The notes below the pieces were generated by a model. The model did not search any database, was not told the DNA's origin, and saw only the letters and a list, made by a program, of their open reading frames with translations. From contig NZ_BMXQ01000001.1 of the NCBI RefSeq assembly GCF_014651835.1, positions 1,378,801 through 1,442,800 of the forward strand: DNA of 64,000 bases, given 5' to 3'. This DNA comes from Pigmentiphaga litoralis (GTDB lineage: Bacteria; Pseudomonadota; Gammaproteobacteria; Burkholderiales; Burkholderiaceae_B). Of the stretch, positions 8,400-16,121 are shown piece after piece; within the stretch, counting starts at the first letter, position 1; each line of letters starts with the position of its first letter. The translations under genes and the position numbers were made by a program.

Positions 8400-10172
8400 T
8401 TACTTCGTTCTTGGGATGGTGCCGGTCATGGTGGCCGCGCGCAAAAAGTCGAAGTCGACGCCTTCGTCGGCCTGCGTCACGGTGGTCATGAACAGCTTGC
8501 GATAGCCGCGGTCGGCTGTCGGTTCCACGACCGGCGCGACGCGAGCCCGCTCGGCCAGTTCCTCGGCCGACACCAGCAACGCGATCTCGCGATTCTTGAC
8601 GCTCAGGCGGATGCGGTCGCCATTCTGCACGTAGGCCAGCGGGCCGCCAACGGCCGCTTCGGGCGTCACATGCAGCACGATGGTGCCCGCTGCCGTGCCG
8701 CTCATCCGGCCGTCGGAGATCCGGACCATGTCTTTCACGCCCGCGCGTGCCAGCTTCATCGGGATCGGAATGTACCCAGCCTCGGGCATGCCCGGGGCGC
8801 CCTTCGGGCCGATGCGCTTGAGCACCAGCACGTCGTCGGCGTTCACGTCCAGGTCCGGATCATCCAGGCGCGTGACCATGTCTTCGGCATCTTCGAACAC
8901 GACGGCGCGGCCTTCATGTTCCATCAGTTCAGGCGCCGCGGCCGACTGCTTGATGATCGCGCCGCCGGGGGCCAGATTGCCACGCAGCACGGCAATGCCG
9001 CCCTGCGGATAGATCGGGTTGTTGAACGGGCGCACCACGTCCTGCTTGAACGGCGCGCTGGCGGCATCAAGCTCTTCGCCCAGCGTTCGCCCGGTGACGG
9101 TCATGGCGTTCAGGTGCAGCAAGGGCTTCAGTTCACGCAGCAGCGTGATCATGCCACCCGCCTTGTGGAAGTCTTCCATGTAGTGCTGGCCCGACGGCTT
9201 CAGGTCCACCAGCACCGGCGTTTCCGCGCCAAAACGGTCCAGTGCTTCCAGGTCCACTTCGAAGCCCATGCGGCCTGCAATGGCCGTCAGGTGGATAATG
9301 CCGTTGGTCGAACCCCCGATGGCCAGCAGCACCCGCATGGCGTTTTCGAAGGCCTCGGCCGTCAGCACCTTGTCGATGGTCAGGCGGTCCTTGCTCATTT
9401 GCACGGCCAGCGTGCCGGTCTGTTCCGCAATGCGGATCCGGTCGGCCGTGACAGCAGGCGCCGACGCGCCACCCGGCACCATCATGCCCAGGGCTTCGGC
9501 AATACACGCCATCGTGCTGGCGGTGCCCATGACCGAACAGGTGCCGACGCTGGCCACCAGCTGATTGTTGACGTCCGCAATTTCCTGGTCGTCGATCTGG
9601 TCTGCGCGGTAATAGGCCCAGTAGCGGCGGCAATCCGTGCAGGCGCCGACACGTTCCGACCGGTGCGAGCCGGTCAGCATCGCGCCCGTCACGAGCTGGA
9701 TCGCCGGGATGCCGGCCGATGCCGCGCCCATCAATTGCGCCGGCACGGTCTTGTCGCAACCGCCGATCAGCACCACGGCATCCATCGGCTGGGCGCGGAC
9801 CATTTCTTCCGTGTCCATGGACATCAGGTTCCGCAGATACATGCTGGTCGGCGCGGAAAAACTTTCGTGAATCGAGATCGTCGGAAAGTCCATGGGGAGG
9901 CCGCCCGCCAGCATGATGCCGCGCTTGACCGCTTCGATCAGCTGGGGCGCATTGCCGTGGCAAGGGTTGTAGGCGCTGCCGGTGTTGACGATGCCGATCA
10001 CCGGACGCGTCAGGGCGCTGTCGGTATAACCGGCGCCCTTGATGAAGGCCTTGCGAAGGAACAGCGAGAAGCCGCGGTCCCCGTAATTGGTCAGCCCCTT
10101 CGACATGCCTTCCTGGGACATCTCGGGGGTCGTGGAGTGGCCGTTGTTGGGCGCTTTAGGCTGTGAGGTCAT
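8400..10172 (-). CDS. IlvD/Edd-family dehydratase, sugar-acid type
   Basis: A 590-residue iron-sulfur dehydratase. Presumed cluster ligands are Cys71 (NPCHGN), Cys139 (GGCDKT) and Cys212 (GTCSVMGTAST). The CHGN and GTCSVMGTAST motifs look more like sugar-acid dehydratases such as L-arabinonate dehydratase than like biosynthetic IlvD, which has GACGGMYTANT at the third site. It would convert an aldonic acid to a 2-keto-3-deoxy acid. The neighbours support catabolism: a GntR/FCD regulator and a divergent Bug receptor, with no branched-chain amino-acid genes. The exact substrate cannot be read from the sequence. Confidence 0.85.
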   Translation of the reverse strand: MTSQPKAPNNGHSTTPEMSQEGMSKGLTNYGDRGFSLFLRKAFIKGAGYTDSALTRPVIGIVNTGSAYNPCHGNAPQLIEAVKRGIMLAGGLPMDFPTISIHESFSAPTSMYLRNLMSMDTEEMVRAQPMDAVVLIGGCDKTVPAQLMGAASAGIPAIQLVTGAMLTGSHRSERVGACTDCRRYWAYYRADQIDDQEIADVNNQLVASVGTCSVMGTASTMACIAEALGMMVPGGASAPAVTADRIRIAEQTGTLAVQMSKDRLTIDKVLTAEAFENAMRVLLAIGGSTNGIIHLTAIAGRMGFEVDLEALDRFGAETPVLVDLKPSGQHYMEDFHKAGGMITLLRELKPLLHLNAMTVTGRTLGEELDAASAPFKQDVVRPFNNPIYPQGGIAVLRGNLAPGGAIIKQSAAAPELMEHEGRAVVFEDAEDMVTRLDDPDLDVNADDVLVLKRIGPKGAPGMPEAGYIPIPMKLARAGVKDMVRISDGRMSGTAAGTIVLHVTPEAAVGGPLAYVQNGDRIRLSVKNREIALLVSAEELAERARVAPVVEPTADRGYRKLFMTTVTQADEGVDFDFLRAATMTGTIPRTK

Positions 10173-10181
10173 GTCGATTTA

Positions 10182-10193
10182 ATTATCAATAAT
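10182..10193. promoter_or_regulatory. Candidate operator, AT-rich inverted repeat
   Basis: ATTAT and ATAAT half-sites flank a central CA in the divergent gap between the dehydratase and the Bug receptor. It sits 4 bp from the receptor's -35 box and 9 bp from the dehydratase start. It could bind the nearby GntR regulator. AT-richness in a promoter could also produce it by chance. Confidence 0.35.
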
Positions 10194-10197
10194 ATTC

Positions 10198-10226
10198 TTG
10201 ACGATGATGCTACCCGCTTCTATAGT
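10198..10226 (+). promoter_or_regulatory. Sigma70-type promoter for the Bug receptor gene
   Basis: TTGACG at 10198-10203 and TATAGT at 10221-10226 are separated by 17 bp, close to consensus. Transcription would begin near 10233, giving a leader of about 48 nt. That leader carries a small inverted repeat (AGGGG at 10237-10241, CCCCT at 10247-10251) ahead of the ribosome-binding site. Confidence 0.65.
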
Positions 10227-10280
10227 CGGTCACAAGAGGGGCGTGACCCCTTACTTATAAAAACGCCTGGAGATCGACGC

Positions 10281-11297
10281 GTGAAGCTCTGTACATCCTC
10301 CCCCCGCACCCCCAATCCCCTGCGTCGCCACCTGCTGCTCGCGCTTGCCGTGGCCGGCGTGGCTGCAAGTCCCTTCGCCGCGCACGCTGCGGATGACTAT
10401 CCCAGCAAGCCGATACGCCTGATCGTTCCTTATCCCCCCGGCGGCGCCACCGACGTGATCGGCCGCGTGATTGCGCAGAAGCTGTCGCTGGCGCTCAACC
10501 AGCAGGTGGTCGTCGACAACCGCGCGGGCGCCACTGGCAACATCGGCGCCGCAGCTGCGGCGACCGCCGCACCGGACGGCTACACCCTGTTGATGGGCGC
10601 GCTGACCAGCCATGCCATCAACGCGACGCTGTTTGCCAAGACCGTCAGCTACGACCTGGAAAAAAGCTTTACCCCGGTTGGCATCGTCGGCTCCGTGCCG
10701 CTGGTGTTCGTCGTGAACCCGGCCGTCAAGGCCAAGAACCTGACCGAGCTGATCGCCCTGGCCAAGAAGTCGCCGGGATCGTTGACGTTCGCATCGTCAG
10801 GCAGCGGCTCGCCGCAGCATCTGGCCGGTGAAATGTTCAAGAAGATGGCGGGCATCGACATGCTGCACGTTCCCTACAAGGGCAGCGGCCCCGCCATGAC
10901 CGACCTGGTTGGCGGACAGGTCCAGAGCATGATCGAAACGGCGCCTGCCGCGCAGGGCTTCATTGCGTCGGGCAAGCTGCGCGCCCTGGCCGTCGCTTCG
11001 AAAGAACGCGTCAGCACGATGCCCGACGTCCCGACCGCCGCCGAAGCCGGCCTGAAGGGTTTCGAAGTCAGCTCCATGTTCGGCATCCTGGCTCCCGCCG
11101 GCACACCGAAGGCCGTCGTGGACAAACTGACGTCCGAAATGAAGAAAGCCCTCAGCACGCAAGACGCCAAAGACGCCCTGCTGCAGCAAGGCGTGATCGC
11201 CAGCTACGCCGCACCCGCAGAAGCCGCCACCGCGATCAAAAGCGAAGTGGCCAAGTGGGCCAAGGTCATCACCGACGCCAACGTAAAAGCCGACTGA
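10281..11297 (+). CDS. Bug-family periplasmic solute-binding receptor (tripartite tricarboxylate transporter type)
   Basis: A 338-residue exported protein. Its signal peptide has basic residues at 15-16, a hydrophobic core at 18-34 and probable cleavage after Ala36 (AHA). The mature part begins with the Bug hallmark YPSKPIRLIVPYPPGGATD and contains DNRAGATGNIGA and HVPYKGSGPAMTDLVGGQV. Bug proteins bind carboxylates or related solutes; no TctA/TctB membrane partners are encoded nearby, as is common for Bug genes. The start is GTG with GGAG about nine bases upstream. It is divergent from the sugar-acid dehydratase, suggesting the same substrate. Confidence 0.92.
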   Translation: MKLCTSSPRTPNPLRRHLLLALAVAGVAASPFAAHAADDYPSKPIRLIVPYPPGGATDVIGRVIAQKLSLALNQQVVVDNRAGATGNIGAAAAATAAPDGYTLLMGALTSHAINATLFAKTVSYDLEKSFTPVGIVGSVPLVFVVNPAVKAKNLTELIALAKKSPGSLTFASSGSGSPQHLAGEMFKKMAGIDMLHVPYKGSGPAMTDLVGGQVQSMIETAPAAQGFIASGKLRALAVASKERVSTMPDVPTAAEAGLKGFEVSSMFGILAPAGTPKAVVDKLTSEMKKALSTQDAKDALLQQGVIASYAAPAEAATAIKSEVAKWAKVITDANVKAD

Positions 11298-11318
11298 ATC
11301 TCGTAGTAAGAAGTAACG

Positions 11319-11357
11319 CGGCCCCGACAGCAGCAATGCCTCGGGGCCGAATCTTTT
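11319..11357 (+). terminator. Rho-independent terminator after the Bug gene
   Basis: Perfect 9-bp arms CGGCCCCGA (11319-11327) and TCGGGGCCG (11341-11349) are followed by AATCTTTTT. It lies 22 bp past the receptor stop codon. Confidence 0.85.
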
Positions 11358-11390
11358 TCGATCAAAGCAAATAGCCGCCAGAGCAGACCA

Positions 11391-11710
11391 GGGCACCGCG
11401 GATCCGGCTTTGCCGGTCCGCCAGTGCCGCCCCTGGGGGAGCCGCAAAGCGGCCAGGGGGGGTTAAATCAAGGCACCGCGGATCTGGCTTTGCCAGTCCG
11501 CCAGTGCCGCCCCTGGGGGAGCCGCAAAGCGGCCAGGGGGGGCTACATCAAGGCACCGCGGATCCGGCTTTGCCAGTCCGCCAGTGCCGCCCCTGGGGGA
11601 GCCGCAAAGCGGCCAGGGGGGGCTAAATCAGGGCACCGCGGATCTGGCTTTGCCAGTCCGCCAGTGCCGCCCCCTGGGGGGAGGCGCGAAGCGCCAAGGG
11701 GGGGGCTACA
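11391..11710. repeat. Four tandem copies of an 80-bp extragenic palindromic unit
   Basis: Units begin at 11391, 11471, 11551 and 11631, an exact 80-bp period. The first three differ by only a few bases; the fourth diverges near its right end, where GCCGCAAAGCGGC becomes GGCGCGAAGCGCC. Each unit carries a small hairpin around CCGGCTTTGCCGG or a variant, and a larger one in which CCCCTGG pairs with CCAGGGG around GCCGCAAAGCGGC. The array fills the gap between two convergent genes and touches the stop codon of the VWA gene. Related palindromes after genes are familiar in Bordetella-like genomes. Open frames through the array have no homology and are artefacts of periodicity. Confidence 0.93.
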
Positions 11711-12758
11711 GTATCCTTGCGAACCACCACATCGACAGTAAAGCGGCGGCCATCGTAAGCATCGCCCCCAGCGCGACAAACAACGCCGATATTTCCATCG
11801 GCTCTTCCTTGTCATACGCCAGCCGCATGGCCAGCGACTGATAGATCTTCTTCAGCTCCTTGGCATTGTCCGCGCGAAAATACTCGCCGCCGCTGCCCGA
11901 GGCAATTTTCTTCAACGCCTCGTCATCCAGCCGCACCCGCATCGACCATCCGTCCACACTCAAGGTCGCGCCTTCGTTCGTCCCCACCCCGACGGTGTAG
12001 ATGCGCACGCCATGCGACGCGGCCACATCCACGATTTTCATGGGGTCCGGCCCTGTATTGCTCTGACCGTCCGACAACAGCACGATCGCCACGGACCGGT
12101 TCGACCCGGGCGTGACGGGCGGCGCTTCGGGATCGACCTTGGGCGGCACCGCGCCGTAGGTCGGCCGGCCGCTGATCAGGCCTTCCACATCGAGGTCAGC
12201 GGCGGGCAGCAAGGTCGCCAGCGAGATGATCAGGCCGCTGCCCAATGCCGTGCCGCGCTGGATCTGCAGATTATCAATGGCCGCCGTGGCGTCTTCGCGC
12301 AGGCGTGTCGGCGACTGCACCAGCGCGGCGGCGCCCGCAACCGCCACGATGCCCAGACGCACGTTGTGCGGCTGATCGTCGATGAAGGCCTTGGCCGCGG
12401 TTTGCGATGCCACCATGCGACTCGGCTTGACGTCGTCGGCACGCATGCTGCCCGACATGTCCATGGCAAGCACCACGGTTTCAAGCCGCGAAGGCAGCTT
12501 CACCACCGCCTGCGGCCGCGCGACCGCGAACAGCATGGCGCACAGGCCCAGCAACAGGATCAAGGCCGGCAGATGACGGCGCATGCGGCTGTCGCCCACT
12601 GACTGGCCCACCAGGTCCAGGCTGGGATAACTGGCCGCCACGCGCCGCCGCCGCGCAAGCAGCCGCAGATACAGCAGCACCAGCACCGGCACCAGCACAT
12701 ACAGCCACAACATGCGGGGCCACAGCAGGGTCAGGTGCCCGAAGTGATCCATGTTCAT
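11706..12758 (-). CDS. VWA-domain membrane protein (BatA/BatB-like)
   Basis: 350 residues. Membrane segments lie near residues 13-32 and 62-80, then a von Willebrand A domain with an intact MIDAS motif (Asp100, Ser102, Ser104 in DMSGS; later LLSDGQSN), and a C-terminal membrane helix (about 323-346). The topology matches BatA/BatB proteins of MoxR-linked operons, which display a metal-binding interaction domain outside the membrane. It follows the DUF58 gene by 9 bp, so MoxR, DUF58 and VWA form an operon. A second VWA protein of the same length is encoded at 16122-17174. Confidence 0.88.
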   Translation of the reverse strand: MNMDHFGHLTLLWPRMLWLYVLVPVLVLLYLRLLARRRRVAASYPSLDLVGQSVGDSRMRRHLPALILLLGLCAMLFAVARPQAVVKLPSRLETVVLAMDMSGSMRADDVKPSRMVASQTAAKAFIDDQPHNVRLGIVAVAGAAALVQSPTRLREDATAAIDNLQIQRGTALGSGLIISLATLLPAADLDVEGLISGRPTYGAVPPKVDPEAPPVTPGSNRSVAIVLLSDGQSNTGPDPMKIVDVAASHGVRIYTVGVGTNEGATLSVDGWSMRVRLDDEALKKIASGSGGEYFRADNAKELKKIYQSLAMRLAYDKEEPMEISALFVALGAMLTMAAALLSMWWFARIL

Positions 12759-12767
12759 CTAGCCACC

Positions 12768-13790
12768 CTACCCTTGGCGTCCGGCGCGCCGCGCCAACGG
12801 ATTCACGCCCGACGCAAGCTGCCCGCGCCGTTTGCGCTGGCGTATGAAATGCAGCAGCGCCGCATCCAGCCGGTCCATCGTGCTCAGTTCCAGGCAATCG
12901 ACTCCGGCGTTGCTCAAGGCCTCACGCAGGTCCGCCTCGCGCTTGGCCGCGGCTTCCATGAAACGTTTGCGAAAGCCCGGATCATGCGTATCCACGAACA
13001 ACTGCTCGCCCGTTTCCGAGTCCTGCATCATGACCATGCCCAGGTCGGGCAGCTCCAGCTCTAGCGGGTCATACAGCCGCACCGCCACCACTTCGTGACG
13101 CTGCGCGAGCTGCGCCAAGGCCTTGGTCCAGCCAGGCTGGCTGATGAAGTCGGACACCACGAACACGACAGACCGCCGCTTGATGGCGGACTGCGCCTGC
13201 ACCAGCAGTTCCTGCAGGTCGGTCTGCCGCTGAGCGGTGGCCGCCTTGGACTTGAGCATGCTGTCCAGCACGTGCAGCACATGCCGCCGGCCGGACCGCG
13301 CCGGAATGGTCTGCATGCCATCGGCCGAATACAGCACGGCGCCGATGCGGTTGCCATTGCGCGTCAGCAGCCGGGCCAGCACGCCGACAAAGCCGGCCGA
13401 CATGCCGCGCTTGCGCACCGCCTGGGACCCGAAATCCAGCGATCCGCTCAGGTCCAGCAGGAACCACCCCGCCACCTCGCGATCTTCCTGGAACTCGCGC
13501 ACGTAGGGGGTTTGCAGACGCGCCGTCACGTTCCAGTCGATGTAGCGCACGTCGTCTTGCGGCTGGTATTCGCGCAGTTCGGCCAGGTCAAGCCCGAAGC
13601 CGCGAAACAAGGTGCGGTAGTCGCCCTGCAGCAGGCCATCCAGCCGCCGCACCACGGTCCATTCCAGCCGCTGCAGCAGCTGTTCCGGATTGGGCAGGCC
13701 GGCGCTGGCCGCAGGCAGAGAGGGGCTGGGCGTGGCCGCAGCCTCGCCCGCGGCGCGTGCCGCCTTACGCTGTCGCTTCAACCCGAACAT
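12768..13790 (-). CDS. DUF58-domain protein
   Basis: 340 residues with the DUF58 signature RGFGLDLAELREYQPQDDV (63-81) followed by RYIDWNVTARL, and a VWA-like C-terminal half (LLDLSGSLDFGS). DUF58 proteins usually accompany MoxR ATPases and VWA proteins; their biochemical role is poorly defined and is probably chaperone-like assembly or regulation. The N-terminus overlaps the end of the MoxR gene by 26 bp, indicating coupled translation. No membrane segment is evident. Confidence 0.88.
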   Translation of the reverse strand: MFGLKRQRKAARAAGEAAATPSPSLPAASAGLPNPEQLLQRLEWTVVRRLDGLLQGDYRTLFRGFGLDLAELREYQPQDDVRYIDWNVTARLQTPYVREFQEDREVAGWFLLDLSGSLDFGSQAVRKRGMSAGFVGVLARLLTRNGNRIGAVLYSADGMQTIPARSGRRHVLHVLDSMLKSKAATAQRQTDLQELLVQAQSAIKRRSVVFVVSDFISQPGWTKALAQLAQRHEVVAVRLYDPLELELPDLGMVMMQDSETGEQLFVDTHDPGFRKRFMEAAAKREADLREALSNAGVDCLELSTMDRLDAALLHFIRQRKRRGQLASGVNPLARRAGRQG

Positions 13791-14781
13791 GGGTGTCCAA
13801 TGGCCGGTCAGGCGCAGGAATGGCTTTGAGGATCCGCATGATCAACTGATCGGCGGTCAGTCCGTCGGACAACGCTTCATACGACAGGACCAGGCGATGA
13901 CGCAGCACGTCGGGCACCAGGTCGATCAGGTCTTCGGGCAGCACATAGCTGCGGCCCCGCAAGAAGGCCAGCGCGCGGCTGCCTTCGATCAGGTTGATGG
14001 TCGCGCGCGGGCTGGCGCCGAAGGTCATGTAGCGCGCCATGTCGCCCAGGCCATAGCGTTCCGGCCGGCGCGTGGCGGACACCACCTTCACGGCATACTG
14101 CATGATGCCGGGGTCCACATACACGCGGCGGCACTCGGCCTGGATGTCGCGCAGCTGTTCGATGGACGCGACCGCCGCGACCTGGGTCGGCACGCCCGTC
14201 ACGCGCGAGGCGATCACGAACTCTTCCTCTTCGCTCGGGTAGTCGATCAGCACCTTCATCATGAAGCGGTCGACCTGCGCCTCGGGCAGCGGATACGTGC
14301 CTTCGGTTTCGATCGGATTCTGCGTCGCCATGACCAGGAAAGGCGACGGCACCTTGTGCGTCTCGCCCGCGATCGTGACCTGCCGTTCCTGCATCACTTC
14401 GAGCAGGGCGGACTGCACCTTGGCCGGCGCGCGGTTGATTTCGTCCGCCAGCAACAGGTTGGTGAACACGGGGCCCAGCACGGTGCTGAATTCGCCGCTC
14501 TTCTGGTTGTACATGCGCGTGCCGATCAGGTCGGCCGGCAACAGGTCGGGCGTGAACTGGATCCGCTTGAACGATCCGCGCAGCGTGCGCGCCAGCGTAT
14601 TGACGGTCAGCGTCTTGGCCAGCCCCGGCACCCCTTCCACCAGCAAGTGACCCTGCGCCAGGATCGCCACCATCACGCGTTCAAGAAAGTGGTCCTGCCC
14701 CACCACCACCCGTTTGACTTCGTACAGCACCTTCTCCATCAGCGAAGCGGTGTCCAGTCCCTGCGTTACCTTGTCTTCCAT
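13765..14781 (-). CDS. MoxR-family AAA+ ATPase
   Basis: A 338-residue cytoplasmic AAA+ ATPase: Walker A GVPGLAKT (50-57), Walker B LLLADEINRAP with Asp113 and Glu114, sensor-1 VMATQNPIETEGTYPLPEAQ, and a C-terminal lid. MoxR ATPases act with VWA and DUF58 partners, thought to insert cofactors or remodel protein complexes, often in envelope stress. It is first in the minus-strand trio with DUF58 and VWA. The ATG at 14781 gives the usual family length. Confidence 0.93.
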   Translation of the reverse strand: MEDKVTQGLDTASLMEKVLYEVKRVVVGQDHFLERVMVAILAQGHLLVEGVPGLAKTLTVNTLARTLRGSFKRIQFTPDLLPADLIGTRMYNQKSGEFSTVLGPVFTNLLLADEINRAPAKVQSALLEVMQERQVTIAGETHKVPSPFLVMATQNPIETEGTYPLPEAQVDRFMMKVLIDYPSEEEEFVIASRVTGVPTQVAAVASIEQLRDIQAECRRVYVDPGIMQYAVKVVSATRRPERYGLGDMARYMTFGASPRATINLIEGSRALAFLRGRSYVLPEDLIDLVPDVLRHRLVLSYEALSDGLTADQLIMRILKAIPAPDRPLDTHVRVEATA

Positions 14782-14847
14782 AAGCCAATTCCCTGAGCGA
14801 TGCGAATGAATGGATGCCTGAACGACTGCACGACTGCATGAACCCGA

Positions 14848-15966
14848 TCAGAACGGTGGAATGCCGACTGCGCTGCCCGCCGATTCAATGGTGGTCGCGA
14901 ACCCGATGCCAATGAAGGTGTGGGCCTCGGTCGGATTCAGGATCGCGGTGACGATGCCGACGACTTCGCCATCCATCGACACCAGCGGTCCGCCGGAATT
15001 GCCCGGATTGGCCGCGGCGTCGAACTGGATGAGCTTGGTCAGTTCCTGCTTGCCCTGCGGCGACACGAACGCGCGATCCAGCCCCGACACGACGCCGGAC
15101 GATACCGAGGGCCCGATGCCGAACGGAAAGCCTACGGCGACGACTTCATCACCGGGGCGCAGGTTGGCCGTGCTGCCGAGCGTGGCGGGGGGAAGGTCAT
15201 CGGGCGTGGACTTGGCCTTGATGACGGCCAGGTCCTTGTCGGGCTGGACGCCAACCACCGTGGCCTCGGATTCGAACCCGTCGAAGAAGGTGACGACCAG
15301 GCGCTTCGAACCGGAAATGACATGGAAGTTAGTCAGGATGGTGCCGTCTTCGACTACCACGACGCCCGACCCGACACTGCCGCGGTCTTCGTCGGGCGCT
15401 TCGTTCTTGCCCGAGGGCGCACCCGGCTTGGCGCCACGTTCACCGTCGCGCGGCGCGCCGGGCTTGGCAGCATCGGCCTGACGCCCGGGCGCCTTGCCGC
15501 CATCGTTGCGCGGGCGTTCCTGCGGCGACGGCACGGTGTCCGCCTTGGGCACGGCGCCTTCAGGTTTGGTAGGTGTAGGCACCGTATCGGGATACCCGCG
15601 CACCCGAACGACGGAACGGCGCACCGCCTCGGCCGCACGCGCCGGGCGCGACGGCAGCGATTGTGTCTCGAGCGTATGGAGTACGGCCGCGTCGATATCT
15701 TCCTGCGTCAGTTGGGCCTGGCCCCCTGGCGCGGCGCGAAGCAGCACCGCAAGCACGCCCGCGCAGAGCAGCCCGCAAAAGAACATCGCGGCCTTGTCGT
15801 GGCGTCGCAGGAAAGCGCGGGTGCGCGAGACAACGGGGGGAGCCGCGCGAGGGTCGGAACCGGAAGGGGAAGACGCGGAAGGAGGGGGAGCTGCCGAGGG
15901 CATGGACTCCGCACCCGATGCCGTTTTCGGCCGACTCGTGCTGCTGTAGAGCGGTGCTCGCTTCAT
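14848..15966 (-). CDS. Trypsin-like serine protease (S1C/DegP-like), membrane-anchored and without PDZ domain
   Basis: 372 residues. A single membrane segment (about 59-78) follows a cytoplasmic tail rich in Ser, Pro and Ala. A charged Pro/Gly-rich linker (about 128-195) leads to a protease domain with His215 (TNFHV), Asp245 (DKDLAVIK) and Ser324 (GNSGGPL). The chain stops soon after the protease domain, so it lacks the PDZ domains of DegP or DegS. It probably faces the periplasm. It lies 66 bp upstream of moxR on the same strand and divergent from the second VWA gene, which suggests shared envelope-quality duties. Confidence 0.88.
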   Translation of the reverse strand: MKRAPLYSSTSRPKTASGAESMPSAAPPPSASSPSGSDPRAAPPVVSRTRAFLRRHDKAAMFFCGLLCAGVLAVLLRAAPGGQAQLTQEDIDAAVLHTLETQSLPSRPARAAEAVRRSVVRVRGYPDTVPTPTKPEGAVPKADTVPSPQERPRNDGGKAPGRQADAAKPGAPRDGERGAKPGAPSGKNEAPDEDRGSVGSGVVVVEDGTILTNFHVISGSKRLVVTFFDGFESEATVVGVQPDKDLAVIKAKSTPDDLPPATLGSTANLRPGDEVVAVGFPFGIGPSVSSGVVSGLDRAFVSPQGKQELTKLIQFDAAANPGNSGGPLVSMDGEVVGIVTAILNPTEAHTFIGIGFATTIESAGSAVGIPPF

Positions 15967-16121
15967 CCTCTGACCCTCAAGATTCGAATCGGCCTGGCAA
16001 GAACCAAGTTAACACTTTCACTCCGGATTTGGTACATCCGTCTTTACCGGCGACAGGGTTCCTGTGCATACTGGGGCTGACGATTCCCTCCGTCTTGCAG
16101 CCCGACGATCAAGGAGCACCC

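Noticed and set aside
8400-10172. Biosynthetic dihydroxy-acid dehydratase (ilvD)
   Set aside because: Motifs around the second and third cysteines and the regulator and transporter neighbours fit sugar-acid dehydratases better.
11391-11710. Possible CRISPR array
   Set aside because: Units follow one another with a constant 80-bp period and no unique spacers; no cas genes are nearby.
11424-11841. Two plus-strand repeat-encoded frames and one minus-strand frame
   Set aside because: They arise because the 80-bp repeat reads open in shifting frames; no homology or ribosome-binding site supports them.
15260-15290. tRNA T-loop-like GATTCGAACC on the plus strand
   Set aside because: It lies inside the protease coding sequence and no cloverleaf can be formed around it.
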